Assembly: GCF_039541875.1 (NCBI RefSeq)
Contig: NZ_BAABHB010000010.1
Coordinates: forward strand, 124,001 to 188,000
Length of the DNA stretch: 64,000 nucleotides
Direction: 5' to 3'
Source: Nibrella viscosa
GTDB lineage: Bacteria; Bacteroidota; Bacteroidia; Cytophagales; Spirosomataceae
Every line of letters starts with the position of its first letter. Position 1 is the stretch's first letter. Position numbers and translations under genes: made by a program. Of this stretch, positions 17,346-26,117 are shown piece by piece. The notes under the pieces were generated by a model. That model made no database searches. It had not been told where the DNA came from and saw only the letters and a program-made list of their open reading frames with translations.

Positions 17346-17642
17346 ATGACTTTACAGGAACTGACCGAGCAGATCCGGTCCCGCGTAGGCCACGCCGATA
17401 ACCTGAATGCAACCGCTAAACTGGCTACCGACCAGGGCGTTATTTATATCGACGGCAACCAGTCGCCGGCCGTCGTCACCAACGAAGATAAAGAAGCCGA
17501 CTGTCTGATTCAGGTGAGCATTGGCGACCTCCTCAAAATGGGCTCCGGCGACCTAAACCCCATGATGGCCTTTATGTCGGGCAAGCTGAAAGTTAAAGGC
17601 GACATGGGTGTAGCAATGAAGATGGCGCAGGTGATGTCTTGA
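17346..17642 (+). CDS. SCP2 sterol-binding domain protein
   Basis: A 98-residue single SCP2 domain. Visible family features are the D-rich strand ATDQGVIYIDGNQ, DCLIQVSIGDLLKMGSG, and the C-terminal PMMAFMSGKLKVKGDMGVAMK. SCP2 domains bind fatty acyl or sterol-type lipids in a hydrophobic tunnel; bacterial stand-alone copies are cytoplasmic and have no defined enzyme activity. Not part of an obvious operon: the next gene is separated by a long inverted repeat. Confidence 0.9.
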   Translation: MTLQELTEQIRSRVGHADNLNATAKLATDQGVIYIDGNQSPAVVTNEDKEADCLIQVSIGDLLKMGSGDLNPMMAFMSGKLKVKGDMGVAMKMAQVMS

Positions 17643-17643
17643 G

Positions 17644-17745
17644 GAGTTAAGAATTAAGAGTGAAGAAGTAAGAATTATGCTTTCTCCGTCTTATTTTTAA
17701 CTGCCGGGCTGCCCCGTCATATTCTTCACTCTTAATTCTTAACTC
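17644..17745. repeat. 24-bp perfect inverted repeat with heptad-repeat arms
   Basis: Arms 17644-17667 and 17722-17745 are exact reverse complements. Each arm is a run of 7-base words (GAGTTAA, GAATTAA, GAGTGAA, GAAGTAA). The left arm begins two bases after the stop codon of the SCP2 gene, and the right arm ends nine bases before the next start. The 54-base loop contains a T-rich segment and a GC-rich word. Confidence 0.85.
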
Positions 17746-17754
17746 TTAACTCCT

Positions 17755-19185
17755 ATGCCCTCCCGCCGAGACTTTATTCAGGCAAGCGCTCTGGCTGCTG
17801 CCGGTTCGTTTTTTATTGTGCCCCGCCATGTGCTGGGTAAAGGCTACGTTGCTCCCAGTGATAAGCTCAACATCGCGGCTGTGGGTTGCGGGGGCAAGGC
17901 TGATTTCAATATAAAGCAGGCCTATAACGGTGGCACCGACAATATGGTGGCACTCTGCGATGTCGATGACCGGCAATCGAAAAAATACCGCGAGCAGTTT
18001 CCCCGTGCGCCCTACTTCAGAGACTACCGACAGATGTTTGACCAGGCCGGCAAGACCTTCGATGCTCTCATTGTGACCACGCCCGACCATATGCACGCGC
18101 CGATTGCCATGGCCGCCATGCAGTTGGGCAAGCACGTATATGTGGAGAAACCGCTGACGCACGACATTTACGAGGCCCGGATGCTCACCGAAGCCGCCCG
18201 CAAATACCGCGTGGTGACGCAGATGGGTAACCAGGGCAGCAGCGGGGATGCCACCCGGCAAATTGAAACCTGGATTCAGAAAGGGCTGATCGGCAAGGTT
18301 CATACCGTCAACTGCTGGACCGACCGCCCGGTATGGCCGCAGGGCGTTCGCTCGCCCAAAGACCGGGGTGAGTCGCAGCCCATACCGCCGGAAGTAGACT
18401 GGAAGCTCTGGCTGGGCACTGCTCCCTACCGCGACTACCACGAAGCCTATATGCCGTTCCGCTGGCGGGGGTATTGGGATTTCGGCACCGGGGCGCTGGG
18501 CGATATGGGTTGTCATTTTATGGATGTGCCCTTCCGGGCGCTGAAACTGAAATATCCTACCTCGGTTGAATGTAGTGTCGGTTCAGTATACGCCGACTTC
18601 TTCAAACAGGCCTTTTTTGATGATGTTTGTCCGCCCTCCTCGGCTATCCACCTGACCTTTCCTTCCGACGACCGGAAAATCAAAGAGATAAAATTTTCGT
18701 GGTACGATGGTGGTATTCGTCCTCAACTCCCCGACGGTATCGACTACAATCAGGTATTCACCGATCAGAATGGGGGCGTTATGTTCATCGGCACCAAAGG
18801 CATAGTTGTTGGTGAGTTGTTCGGCGACAATCCGCGCCTGCTGCCCGCCGATAAGTTTGAGGGTAAGGCCCTGCCTGCTCCCGAAAAGCCGCTGGTCGAA
18901 GGCAAAACGGAGGGGCATCAGCAGCAGTGGGTGAAAGCCTGCAAGCAGGGCTACGGGGCTTACACCAGTTCATCGTTTGAGGAGTCTGGTCCGCTGACCG
19001 AAACCGTATTGATGGGCAACCTGGCCACCCGCAGCTATATGTACCGGGAGTCCAAAGCCGGTGGCGGCTATACCTTCCCCGGCCGTAAAAAGCTACTGTG
19101 GGATGGCGAAAACATGCGCATCACCAACTTCGACTACGCCAATCAGTTTGTAAAGCGCCAGTACAACGGCGGCTATCAGTTGTAA
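17755..19185 (+). CDS. Tat-exported Gfo/Idh/MocA-family oxidoreductase
   Basis: A 476-residue protein beginning with a twin-arginine signal (SRRDFIQASALAAAGSFF), then a Rossmann NAD(P)-binding domain (VGCGGKADFNIKQAY near residue 45), the EKP motif (VYVEKPLTHD), and a GFO/IDH C-terminal alpha/beta domain. The family interconverts hydroxyl and keto groups on sugars or inositols, with cofactor pre-bound for Tat export. Bacteroidota carry many such periplasmic members of undetermined substrate. The start is chosen because the Tat motif begins at residue 3. Confidence 0.88.
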   Translation: MPSRRDFIQASALAAAGSFFIVPRHVLGKGYVAPSDKLNIAAVGCGGKADFNIKQAYNGGTDNMVALCDVDDRQSKKYREQFPRAPYFRDYRQMFDQAGKTFDALIVTTPDHMHAPIAMAAMQLGKHVYVEKPLTHDIYEARMLTEAARKYRVVTQMGNQGSSGDATRQIETWIQKGLIGKVHTVNCWTDRPVWPQGVRSPKDRGESQPIPPEVDWKLWLGTAPYRDYHEAYMPFRWRGYWDFGTGALGDMGCHFMDVPFRALKLKYPTSVECSVGSVYADFFKQAFFDDVCPPSSAIHLTFPSDDRKIKEIKFSWYDGGIRPQLPDGIDYNQVFTDQNGGVMFIGTKGIVVGELFGDNPRLLPADKFEGKALPAPEKPLVEGKTEGHQQQWVKACKQGYGAYTSSSFEESGPLTETVLMGNLATRSYMYRESKAGGGYTFPGRKKLLWDGENMRITNFDYANQFVKRQYNGGYQL

Positions 19186-19195
19186 TAAGCCGAGC

Positions 19196-19231
19196 GGTAC
19201 AGCGCAGCGCAACTCCAGCCTGCGCTGTACC
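19196..19231. repeat. 12-bp GC-rich inverted repeat after the oxidoreductase gene
   Basis: Arms 19196-19207 (GGTACAGCGCAG) and 19220-19231 pair perfectly with a 12-base loop. It sits 11 bases after the stop. No T-run follows immediately, so it is a terminator candidate only by position. Confidence 0.6.
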
Positions 19232-19269
19232 TGAAAATCTGTTACTGAACCCCAACCCACCGTCCATTT

Positions 19270-20349
19270 ATGGTCCTGCGACTTACCGTTACCCTTAGTG
19301 GCCTGCTTCTGCTCGTGGTTACCGGCCACGCTCAGAACCCCGAGACGCTGCTGCTGAAAAACTACCGCCCGAAATCGATCTATAACGTACCGGTCTCCTC
19401 GGTACCGAAAGCGAAATATCCGGTCATCGATATGCATACCCACCCCTATGCGCAAACGGAGCAGCAACTGGCGCAGTGGGTAAAAACAATGGATCAGGTC
19501 GGAATCGAGCGGTCCATCATTCTGTCATACGCTACCGGAGCACGCTTCGATTCGCTGGTCGCTCTGTACGGTAAATACCCCAGTCGGTTTGAGGTATGGT
19601 GCGGCTTTGACTACACGGGCAAAGACCAGCCCGGCTGGAGCGAAAAGGCAGTGAAGGAACTGGAGCGCTGCTACCGCGCCGGAGCCCGTGGCGTGGGCGA
19701 ACTGGGCGACAAAGGTTTAGGGGAGTTCTACTCTAAGCCCACGCCCGGCTACGGCATCCACATCGACGATGCCCGCCTGAAGCCCCTGCTGCAAAAATGC
19801 GCCGAACTCCGGATGCCCATCAGCATCCACGTAGCCGAACCGTACTGGATGTATGAGCCGATGGATTCCACCAACGACGGCCTGATGAACGCCTATAAAT
19901 GGCGGATCGACAAAACCAAAGCCGGCCTGCTGGGGCATGCCGAACTGATAAAGACGCTGGAGAACGCCGTTCGCGACAACCCCAAAACCACCTTTATTGC
20001 CTGCCACTTTGCCAACTGCGAGCATAACCTCAATATCCTGGGCAGCCTGTTCGACAAATACCCGAACCTCTACGCCGATATTTCGGCCCGGTACGGTGAA
20101 ACCGCGCCCATTCCCCGCTTTATGAATGCCTTTTTCAAAAAATACCAGGACCGGCTGGTTTACGGCACTGATATGGGTACAAGTCCCGGCATGTACGCCA
20201 CCACGTTTCGCATTCTGGAAACTGCAGACGAGCATTTCTACGATTTCGACCGGTTCAGTTACCATTGGCCGCTGCACGGCTTTGGCCTGGACCAGATCGT
20301 ACTCCGCAAGCTATACAGGCTCAATGCGCAGAAGATCTTAAGGCGGTAA
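19270..20349 (+). CDS. Secreted amidohydrolase-family protein (TIM-barrel metal hydrolase)
   Basis: A 359-residue protein with a signal peptide (about 1-22, ending GHAQNPE). Metal-binding His residues are visible in VIDMHTHPY (HxH), and further conserved residues in PISIHVAEP, ACHFANCEHN, and YGTDMGTSPGMY (Asp near the C-terminus). This matches the amidohydrolase_2 group (COG2159-like), which contains decarboxylases and lactonases. Periplasmic location is unusual for characterised members but common in Cytophagales. It follows the Gfo/Idh/MocA gene closely and may act on the same sugar-type compound. Confidence 0.82.
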   Translation: MVLRLTVTLSGLLLLVVTGHAQNPETLLLKNYRPKSIYNVPVSSVPKAKYPVIDMHTHPYAQTEQQLAQWVKTMDQVGIERSIILSYATGARFDSLVALYGKYPSRFEVWCGFDYTGKDQPGWSEKAVKELERCYRAGARGVGELGDKGLGEFYSKPTPGYGIHIDDARLKPLLQKCAELRMPISIHVAEPYWMYEPMDSTNDGLMNAYKWRIDKTKAGLLGHAELIKTLENAVRDNPKTTFIACHFANCEHNLNILGSLFDKYPNLYADISARYGETAPIPRFMNAFFKKYQDRLVYGTDMGTSPGMYATTFRILETADEHFYDFDRFSYHWPLHGFGLDQIVLRKLYRLNAQKILRR

Positions 20350-20387
20350 GCAGCAGAAAAACGGCACTCCTGCCCTACCCTTCTGAT

Positions 20388-21071
20388 TTATCGCTCAATA
20401 AAATCTTCCAGATCGCGGGGGGCACCAAACAGCAGCAGAATGTCGCCACTCTGGAGAATAGTTTCGGGCGGCACAATGCCCATGACCTGCAAATCACTGT
20501 TGTCGTTACCAAAAATGCTCCGGCGGCTGATACGCTTCAGAATGGTCACCAGCACCAGCCGGTACCGGTTGGCCAGATCCAGTTGGGTGATGGACTTACC
20601 CACATACCGCTGCGGCACCCCTACCTCCAGCAGCCGGTAGTCGGTGTTGATCTGGAAGGAGTCGACCACACCGGGCAGGTCCAGCTTCAGGGCCAGCCGC
20701 TCGGCCGCCGACGCTTCCGGATAGGCAAACTCCTGAATGTTCATGGCCTCCAGCACGATTTTCTGGAGCGGAGACGTTACCCGGCAAATAATCCGACCGA
20801 CACCCATCTGCTTGAGCAGGGCGGTGGTCATGATGGTAGCCCCTTCGTTCTCGCCAATCGCCACTATGGCCGCATCCACGTCTTTTACCGGCAGTTGCTC
20901 AACGGCTTCTTTGGTAGTAGAATCCAACGCAATGGCGTGGGTAATACTGTGTTTGTACCGGTCTACGGTCTCCATTTTCTGGTCGACGCCGATCACCTCA
21001 TGCCCCAGCTTCACGAGTTGTTCGGCCAGCGAAGCCCCAAAATTACCCAGACCAAAAACGATAAATTTCAT
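20388..21071 (-). CDS. ktrA: Potassium-uptake regulatory subunit KtrA/TrkA (RCK protein)
   Basis: A 227-residue cytoplasmic gating subunit. The N-terminal RCK domain has the nucleotide-binding FGLGNFGASLAEQL, with Asp at the end of the second strand (VIGVDQKMETV), and the RCK_C domain covers about 140-220 (VPQRYVGKSITQLDL). A ring of these controls the KtrB channel by ATP/ADP or NAD(H) binding. The gene follows the KtrB/TrkH gene with an 11-bp gap, confirming the pair. Confidence 0.92.
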   Translation of the reverse strand: MKFIVFGLGNFGASLAEQLVKLGHEVIGVDQKMETVDRYKHSITHAIALDSTTKEAVEQLPVKDVDAAIVAIGENEGATIMTTALLKQMGVGRIICRVTSPLQKIVLEAMNIQEFAYPEASAAERLALKLDLPGVVDSFQINTDYRLLEVGVPQRYVGKSITQLDLANRYRLVLVTILKRISRRSIFGNDNSDLQVMGIVPPETILQSGDILLLFGAPRDLEDFIER

Positions 21072-21082
21072 AGCAACTCAGG

Positions 21083-22924
21083 TTAAAACGCAATCTCTTC
21101 TTTTGGGTAGCGGTAATACAGTTGTTTACTCTGCCGGATAAACGCCACCAACAGCGTGAGCATACCTACCCGCCCCACAAACATCGTTACCATAACCATA
21201 ACCTTACTGGTAAAACTCAAATCGGCCGTTATCCCCAACGATAGTCCGACGGTACTAAACGCCGAGAACACCTCGAACGCAATAAACTTTAGTCCCTTCT
21301 CGCTGTCGTTGATGGATATGACAAAGACCGCAACGCCAATAAACAACAGCGATAGCAGGATGATGGCAAACGCCCGGCGCACCGACTGGTGGGAAATCTC
21401 GGACCGGTAAAAATCGATCCGGTCTTTGCCCCGCACCACGGCCACCATGTTCAGCACGGCAATGCCGGCGGTGGTGGTTCTGATGCCCCCACCGGTTGAG
21501 CCGGGCGAAGCACCAATCCACATCAGCAGCAGGTAAAACATGACCATCGGCAGGCTCATCTGCGTCAGATCTACCGTATTGAAGCCGGCCGTGCGCGGAG
21601 TCACACTGCCAAAAAAGCTCGTTACCAGCTTACCGGTCAGGGTCGGGTGCTGGAGCAGGGTCGCCTGCTGCTCAAACAACAGGTACGCCACAAAACCAAT
21701 CAGCAGCAACACCAGGCTAACCACCAGCGCCAGCCGGGAATTCAGCAGCGTCAGGCTCGGAAAATGCGCCCGACCCGGATTTCCCCGAACCCGCTGGTAC
21801 AGATTCAGTCCCTTTATTTTCAGGTACCGGTACAGGTTAAACACAATCGGAAACCCCATACCCCCTAACACGATTAGAACGGCAACAAAAAACTGGAACA
21901 GGTAATTGAACCGGACCGGGAGTTCATACAGGCCATTCGTATAGATAGAGAATCCGGCATTACAGAAAGCCGACACGGCATGGAACAGCGAAAAGAAGAA
22001 CTTGTCAAGATCCCGGCTAAAGAGCGCATCATCCAGCGAGATGTAAATCAGAACCGTCCCGACACCTTCAAACAGCAGCGTTACAAACACAACCTGGTAC
22101 ACAAATACCATGATATTGCTGATCTGTCGGCTACTCATAATGTCTTTGAAGGCAAGCTGGGTTTTCAGCGAGGCATTGCCCGCTACGGCATAGGCCAGCA
22201 GCCCGGCAAACGTCATAAAACCCAGGCCACCCAGTTGAATTAAAATCAGCAGGATGGCGTGCCCGAAGGCGGTAAACCGGGTGGCGGTATCCACCACAAT
22301 CAGGCCGGTAACGCATACCGCGCTGGTAGCCGTAAAGACAGCATCAATGGTTGAGATCGGCCGGGTGGTAGCGTTGGGCAGCTTCAGCAGAAATGCCCCC
22401 AGCAAAATCAGGAGCACAAAACTGCCAACAAACAGGAGACCCGGGTTTACGGAACGGGAGTAGATGCGGTGCAGCGAATACGATACTTCGGTTACAAAGC
22501 CCAGCAGTATGCCGGCATACAGCAGCAGTTTATAAAACAGAAACCGGTTGGAATCTACATTGACCAGCACCGCTTTTGTCGGCAGCACATACAGGGTCAG
22601 CAGTAGCAGAAAAACCCAGCCTGCAATGTTGAACAGCCGGGCCCACCGGCTTTTGGGCATGAAACTTTCCAGCACCAGCCGTACGCCAATCGCTACCGAT
22701 AGCAGCCCAAGAATAATTTCCAGCCAGAAATCGATGAAGAAGTGGTTGCCCCAGAACGATTTGAAACCAAACTCGTAAATAACGATGCCCACACCGATTG
22801 TGAGCAGCCCCGGCACTACAAAACTGAGTATCTCCAGAATTCTTTCATGTAGTCCTGCCAGAAAAAAGCGGGACTGCCGGCTCCGGATAAAGCCCCATCT
22901 GGCCAGTAGCTTAACTCTATTCAT
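21083..22924 (-). CDS. ktrB: Potassium-uptake channel subunit KtrB/TrkH with N-terminal extension
   Basis: A 613-residue polytopic protein. The four pore loops carry the selectivity-filter glycines: SAVCVTGLIVV, SAFCNAGFSI, VTPRTAGFNTV, FSTVGLSLGI. KtrB proteins are usually about 450 residues; this one has about 160 extra N-terminal residues with additional predicted membrane helices (about 37-55, 68-86, 95-115, 135-150). The charged N-terminus is basic. It forms an operon with the KtrA gene and imports K+ with Na+ or H+ coupling. Confidence 0.93.
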   Translation of the reverse strand: MNRVKLLARWGFIRSRQSRFFLAGLHERILEILSFVVPGLLTIGVGIVIYEFGFKSFWGNHFFIDFWLEIILGLLSVAIGVRLVLESFMPKSRWARLFNIAGWVFLLLLTLYVLPTKAVLVNVDSNRFLFYKLLLYAGILLGFVTEVSYSLHRIYSRSVNPGLLFVGSFVLLILLGAFLLKLPNATTRPISTIDAVFTATSAVCVTGLIVVDTATRFTAFGHAILLILIQLGGLGFMTFAGLLAYAVAGNASLKTQLAFKDIMSSRQISNIMVFVYQVVFVTLLFEGVGTVLIYISLDDALFSRDLDKFFFSLFHAVSAFCNAGFSIYTNGLYELPVRFNYLFQFFVAVLIVLGGMGFPIVFNLYRYLKIKGLNLYQRVRGNPGRAHFPSLTLLNSRLALVVSLVLLLIGFVAYLLFEQQATLLQHPTLTGKLVTSFFGSVTPRTAGFNTVDLTQMSLPMVMFYLLLMWIGASPGSTGGGIRTTTAGIAVLNMVAVVRGKDRIDFYRSEISHQSVRRAFAIILLSLLFIGVAVFVISINDSEKGLKFIAFEVFSAFSTVGLSLGITADLSFTSKVMVMVTMFVGRVGMLTLLVAFIRQSKQLYYRYPKEEIAF

Positions 22925-23032
22925 AAAATGGCCGGCAAAGCGCTGCTTTGTGATGAATTATTAGCCAAAGTCTACCAATTGATCCGGTTGTTGGTTAATA
23001 TTACCGCGTAAATGTAATTCCTAACCCCAATT

Positions 23033-23680
23033 ATGAAAAAAATTATTCCTTTATGCGCCGGACTGCTGCTCATGATGGCCTGCGCGGGTTCTAAACAAGG
23101 TAAACAAGGCGATGGCTGGGTACGGATCTTCGACGGAAAAACCCTGAACGGCTGGAAACTCACCGAAGAAAGTCCTTCGACATTTTCAGTGCAGGATGGA
23201 GCCATTGTGGTGTTCGGGCCGCGGGCACACCTGTTCTACGAAGGACCAGTGGGTAATCACAACTTTAAGAATTTTGAGTGGAAAGCTCAGGTGATGACTA
23301 TGCCCGGTGCCAACTCCGGTATGTTTATCCATACTACTTACCAACCCTCCGGCTGGCCTAACAAAGGATACGAAATTCAGGTGAACCAGACCCATACCGA
23401 CTGGCGCAAAACAGGTAGCGTGTATGCCGTACAGGATGTGCGCGATGTGTTTGTGAAAGACAACGAATGGTATACCGAACATATTATTGTGCAGGGCAAA
23501 AAGGTCACCGTTAAAGTAAACGATAAAGTGATCAATGAATTTACCGAACCGGCCGATTACAATCCTACGGGCGGTAATGCCCAGAAGAAGCTCAGCAGCG
23601 GCACCGTAGCACTTCAGGGACACGACCCTAAAAGCAAAGTACTCTACAAAGACATCATGATCCGCGTATTGCCGGATTAA
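23033..23680 (+). CDS. DUF1080 (3-keto-disaccharide hydrolase domain) lipoprotein
   Basis: A 215-residue lipoprotein (lipobox MMACAGS) with one concanavalin-like beta-sandwich domain of DUF1080 type: GWVRIFDGKTLNGWKL is the family start and LYKDIMIRVLPD the typical end. Some DUF1080 proteins hydrolyse 3-keto-glycosides made by Gfo/Idh/MocA-type oxidoreductases; one such oxidoreductase lies 3.8 kb upstream (17755) but not in an operon. Start at 23033 gives a signal peptide of normal length. Confidence 0.88.
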   Translation: MKKIIPLCAGLLLMMACAGSKQGKQGDGWVRIFDGKTLNGWKLTEESPSTFSVQDGAIVVFGPRAHLFYEGPVGNHNFKNFEWKAQVMTMPGANSGMFIHTTYQPSGWPNKGYEIQVNQTHTDWRKTGSVYAVQDVRDVFVKDNEWYTEHIIVQGKKVTVKVNDKVINEFTEPADYNPTGGNAQKKLSSGTVALQGHDPKSKVLYKDIMIRVLPD

Positions 23681-23691
23681 ACCAGCCTTGG

Positions 23692-23768
23692 CCTGTTTGA
23701 AGACGTTTGAGCCGGGGGGGGGAAACCCTCAGGCACCCCTAATGCTCAAACTCTTCAAACTATTCAGG
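23692..23768. repeat. Imperfect inverted repeat around a G-run
   Basis: Left arm 23692-23712 pairs with 23744-23768 (GTTTGAAG / CTTCAAAC words with a few gaps). The loop contains ten G bases around 23713-23722. It fills most of the gap after the DUF1080 gene. Confidence 0.55.
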
Positions 23769-23813
23769 TCTTGTGTAGTTGTTAGGGTAAAGCCTATTAT
23801 CCGCAACAACGCT

Positions 23814-24176
23814 ATGAAACATTTTGAAACGGTGACCGAGGCCATGGAAGACCTGAGGCAGCGGGGCTATACGTATGAATTTGTGCCGAAACAGAATCAC
23901 CTGGAAGAAGTTCAGACCCATACGAAGGTGCGAAGTGAGGAGTTTAATGTCGATGAGTTTCATCGGTTTGAAGGCACCTCCGATCCCGGTGATGAAATGA
24001 CCGTTTACGGCATTACCACCGCCAACGGCCTGAAGGGTGTATTTATGTCGGCGCTGGGTGCTTACGCCAATGAATTCTCCAAGGAACTGATGGATAAATT
24101 TACCATTGTTGATCGGAAAGAAGTAAACACCGACGGAGCGGTAAAACCTATTGACACAACAGCCGCCAATCAATAG
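23814..24176 (+). CDS. Small conserved Bacteroidota protein (often mislabelled phosphoribosylpyrophosphate synthetase)
   Basis: A 120-residue protein starting MKHFETVTEAMEDLRQRGY; an upstream in-frame codon is ignored because it lies inside the intergenic repeat. The domain features FNVDEFHRFEG, the acidic GDEMTVYGITT, and GLKGVFMSALG are a well-conserved Bacteroidota family. Databases often call such proteins phosphoribosylpyrophosphate synthetase, but the PRPP-binding motifs are absent and the length is a third of that enzyme, so I treat the name as an annotation error. Function unknown. Confidence 0.7.
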   Translation: MKHFETVTEAMEDLRQRGYTYEFVPKQNHLEEVQTHTKVRSEEFNVDEFHRFEGTSDPGDEMTVYGITTANGLKGVFMSALGAYANEFSKELMDKFTIVDRKEVNTDGAVKPIDTTAANQ

Positions 24177-24202
24177 TAAATTTCCTGATATACACAATAC
24201 TT

Positions 24203-24234
24203 ACCCGGAGCATGACCAATCTTCCGGGTTTTTG
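24203..24234 (+). terminator. Rho-independent terminator after the 23814 gene
   Basis: Stem 24203-24208 with 24224-24229, extendable by one or two weaker pairs, followed by TTTTTG. It overlaps the upstream region of queA. Confidence 0.7.
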
Positions 24235-24236
24235 CG

Positions 24237-24244
24237 TATGTTTG
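24237..24244 (+). promoter_or_regulatory. -7 promoter element of queA
   Basis: TATGTTTG fits the TAnnTTTG consensus and lies 43 bases before the queA ATG. No clear -33 box at the expected distance. Confidence 0.45.
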
Positions 24245-24287
24245 CGGTCTTTAAAAAAACGGGATTGTTCTTTCGATCTGATCCGCT

Positions 24288-25331
24288 ATGAAGCTATCAG
24301 AATTTAAATTTGACCTGCCAGAAAGTCTCATTGCTAAATATCCAACCGAACGCGGTGAATCCCGCCTGATGGTTGTCGACCGCAAGACGAAGCAGATAGA
24401 GCATAAGATGTTCGCCGATATTCTCAATTATTTTGACGACGGCGACGTAATGGTTATCAACAACACCAAGGTGTTTCCGGCCCGCCTGTACGGCAACAAA
24501 GAAAAAACCGGGGCTAAGATTGAAGTTTTCCTCCTGCGTGAGCTTAACCGCGAGATGAAACTCTGGGATGTACTGGTTGACCCGGCCCGGAAGATTCGTG
24601 TAGGGAACAAGCTGTATTTTGGCGATAGCGATCTGGTGGCAGAAGTTATTGATAACACCACCTCCCGCGGCCGTACCATCCGCTTTCTGTTCGATGGCTC
24701 CCACGAGGAGTTTATGAAAGCTATTGATGAGTTGGGCGAAACGCCCCTGCCCCGCGAGATCAAACGCCGGACGGAAGAGGCCGACCGGGACCGCTACCAA
24801 ACCGTGTTTGCCGAGCATGTCGGCGCGGTAGCCGCTCCAACCGCCGGCCTGCATTTCACCAAAGCCATGATGAAGCGAATGGAAATCAAGGGCGTCCACT
24901 TTGCACCGGTTACCCTCCATGTCGGATTAGGTACCTTCCGGCAGGTTGATGTAGAAGACCTGACCAAGCATAAAACAGATTCGGAAAACTACCGGATTAC
25001 CGACGATGCCGCCCGGATTGTCAATGACGCCCTGGATAATAACAAACGCGTCTGTGCCATCGGTACCACCTCGCTGAAAGCGGTTGAATCATCGGTATCG
25101 GCCAACAGCCGGCTGAAACCGGTGGAAGGCTGGACAGATAAGTTTATCTTTCCGCCCTACGAGTTCAAGATCGCCAACGCTCTGCTGACCAATTTCCACC
25201 TGCCGGAGTCGATCCTGATCATGATGACCAGTGCCTTTGGCGGCTACGATCTGGTAATGAAAGCCTACGAATCGGCCATTAAAGAAAAATACCGCTTCTT
25301 CAGCTACGGCGATGCCATGTTAATTATTTAG
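24288..25331 (+). CDS. queA: S-adenosylmethionine:tRNA ribosyltransferase-isomerase QueA
   Basis: A 347-residue enzyme of queuosine synthesis. It adds the ribosyl part of SAM to preQ1 in tRNA, forming epoxyqueuosine. Conserved segments are all visible: VINNTKVFPARLYG, APTAGLHFT, LHVGLGTF, AIGTTSLKAVES, and the C-terminal LLTNFHLPESILIMM. Length is normal. It is followed by a long inverted repeat, so is probably transcribed alone from the element at 24237. Confidence 0.95.
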   Translation: MKLSEFKFDLPESLIAKYPTERGESRLMVVDRKTKQIEHKMFADILNYFDDGDVMVINNTKVFPARLYGNKEKTGAKIEVFLLRELNREMKLWDVLVDPARKIRVGNKLYFGDSDLVAEVIDNTTSRGRTIRFLFDGSHEEFMKAIDELGETPLPREIKRRTEEADRDRYQTVFAEHVGAVAAPTAGLHFTKAMMKRMEIKGVHFAPVTLHVGLGTFRQVDVEDLTKHKTDSENYRITDDAARIVNDALDNNKRVCAIGTTSLKAVESSVSANSRLKPVEGWTDKFIFPPYEFKIANALLTNFHLPESILIMMTSAFGGYDLVMKAYESAIKEKYRFFSYGDAMLII

Positions 25332-25455
25332 TCATTAGTAGATAGTCGCTAGTCAATAGTAGTTTGTCATTAGTATTTTTGCCGGGAGCCTGTCACGCTC
25401 GCTCAAATCCCTATTGACTAACGACTATTGACAAACCCCTATTGACTATTGACTA
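25329..25455. repeat. Heptad-repeat inverted pair between queA and ispD, containing the ispD start
   Basis: Left arm about 25329-25373 is a run of TAGTCAT-like words, right arm about 25411-25455 a run of CTATTGA-like words, imperfect reverse complements of each other. The left arm includes the queA stop codon. The right arm contains the TTG start of ispD and its first codons. The loop is short and GC-richer. Confidence 0.85.
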
Positions 25456-26117
25456 ACTTCGCCATCATTGTTGCCGGGGGCAGCGGCAGCCGGATGAAAT
25501 CCGACATTCCCAAACAGTTTCTGCTCCTCAGCGATAAACCGATTCTCCAACACACCCTTGAACGCTTTCTTGCGTATCAGGAAGAATCCAGGTCGTCGCT
25601 CCACATTATCGTAGTCTTGCCGGCGCGGGATATAGACACGTGGACTAGTCTCTGCGAAAAACATGACTTTTACCCGCCTGTTCAAATCACCGTTGGGGGT
25701 GCCACCCGCTTTCAGTCGGTGCTAAACGGATTACAAACGATTAAAGCTGCCGAGGGTTTGGTTGCGGTACACGATGGCGTTCGTCCCTTCATTACCACCG
25801 ACCTTATTGAACGAGGCTTCTTTACGGCCGCCGAAACCGGCACCGCTGTAGCCGCCGTGGCTGCCAAAGACTCGGTCCGGGAGGTGCTGCCCGACGGCAG
25901 CAACCGGGCCTTAGACCGAAGCCGGCTCCGCCTGATCCAGACCCCCCAAACGTTCCGGCTCGACTGGATGCGTCACGCCTTTTCCCAACCCGAACAGCCC
26001 TACTACACCGACTGCGCCAGCGTTTTGGAGGCCGGCGGCTACCCCATTACCCTGATTGAGGGCAGTTACGAGAATATTAAGATTACGACGCCGGAAGATC
26101 TGAAAAAAGGGGCTTGA
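25449..26117 (+). CDS. ispD: 2-C-methyl-D-erythritol 4-phosphate cytidylyltransferase IspD
   Basis: A 222-residue cytidylyltransferase of the MEP isoprenoid pathway (makes CDP-ME from MEP and CTP). The nucleotide-binding AIIVAGGSGSRMKSDIPKQF and later VHDGVRPF, and the Lys-containing KITTPEDL at the end are visible. A TTG start at 25449 is forced: an in-frame TGA sits two codons upstream, and the nucleotide-binding motif begins four residues after it. The start lies inside a heptad repeat arm, with no leader of its own. Length is normal. Confidence 0.93.
   Translation: MTNFAIIVAGGSGSRMKSDIPKQFLLLSDKPILQHTLERFLAYQEESRSSLHIIVVLPARDIDTWTSLCEKHDFYPPVQITVGGATRFQSVLNGLQTIKAAEGLVAVHDGVRPFITTDLIERGFFTAAETGTAVAAVAAKDSVREVLPDGSNRALDRSRLRLIQTPQTFRLDWMRHAFSQPEQPYYTDCASVLEAGGYPITLIEGSYENIKITTPEDLKKGA

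Noticed and set aside
20265..21086. 273-residue plus-strand frame over the amidohydrolase and KtrA genes
   Set aside because: Composition and overlap with two well-supported genes show it is a frame shadow.
23814..24176. Phosphoribosylpyrophosphate synthetase as the name of this gene
   Set aside because: Length is far too short and PRPP-binding motifs are missing; only database habit supports the name.
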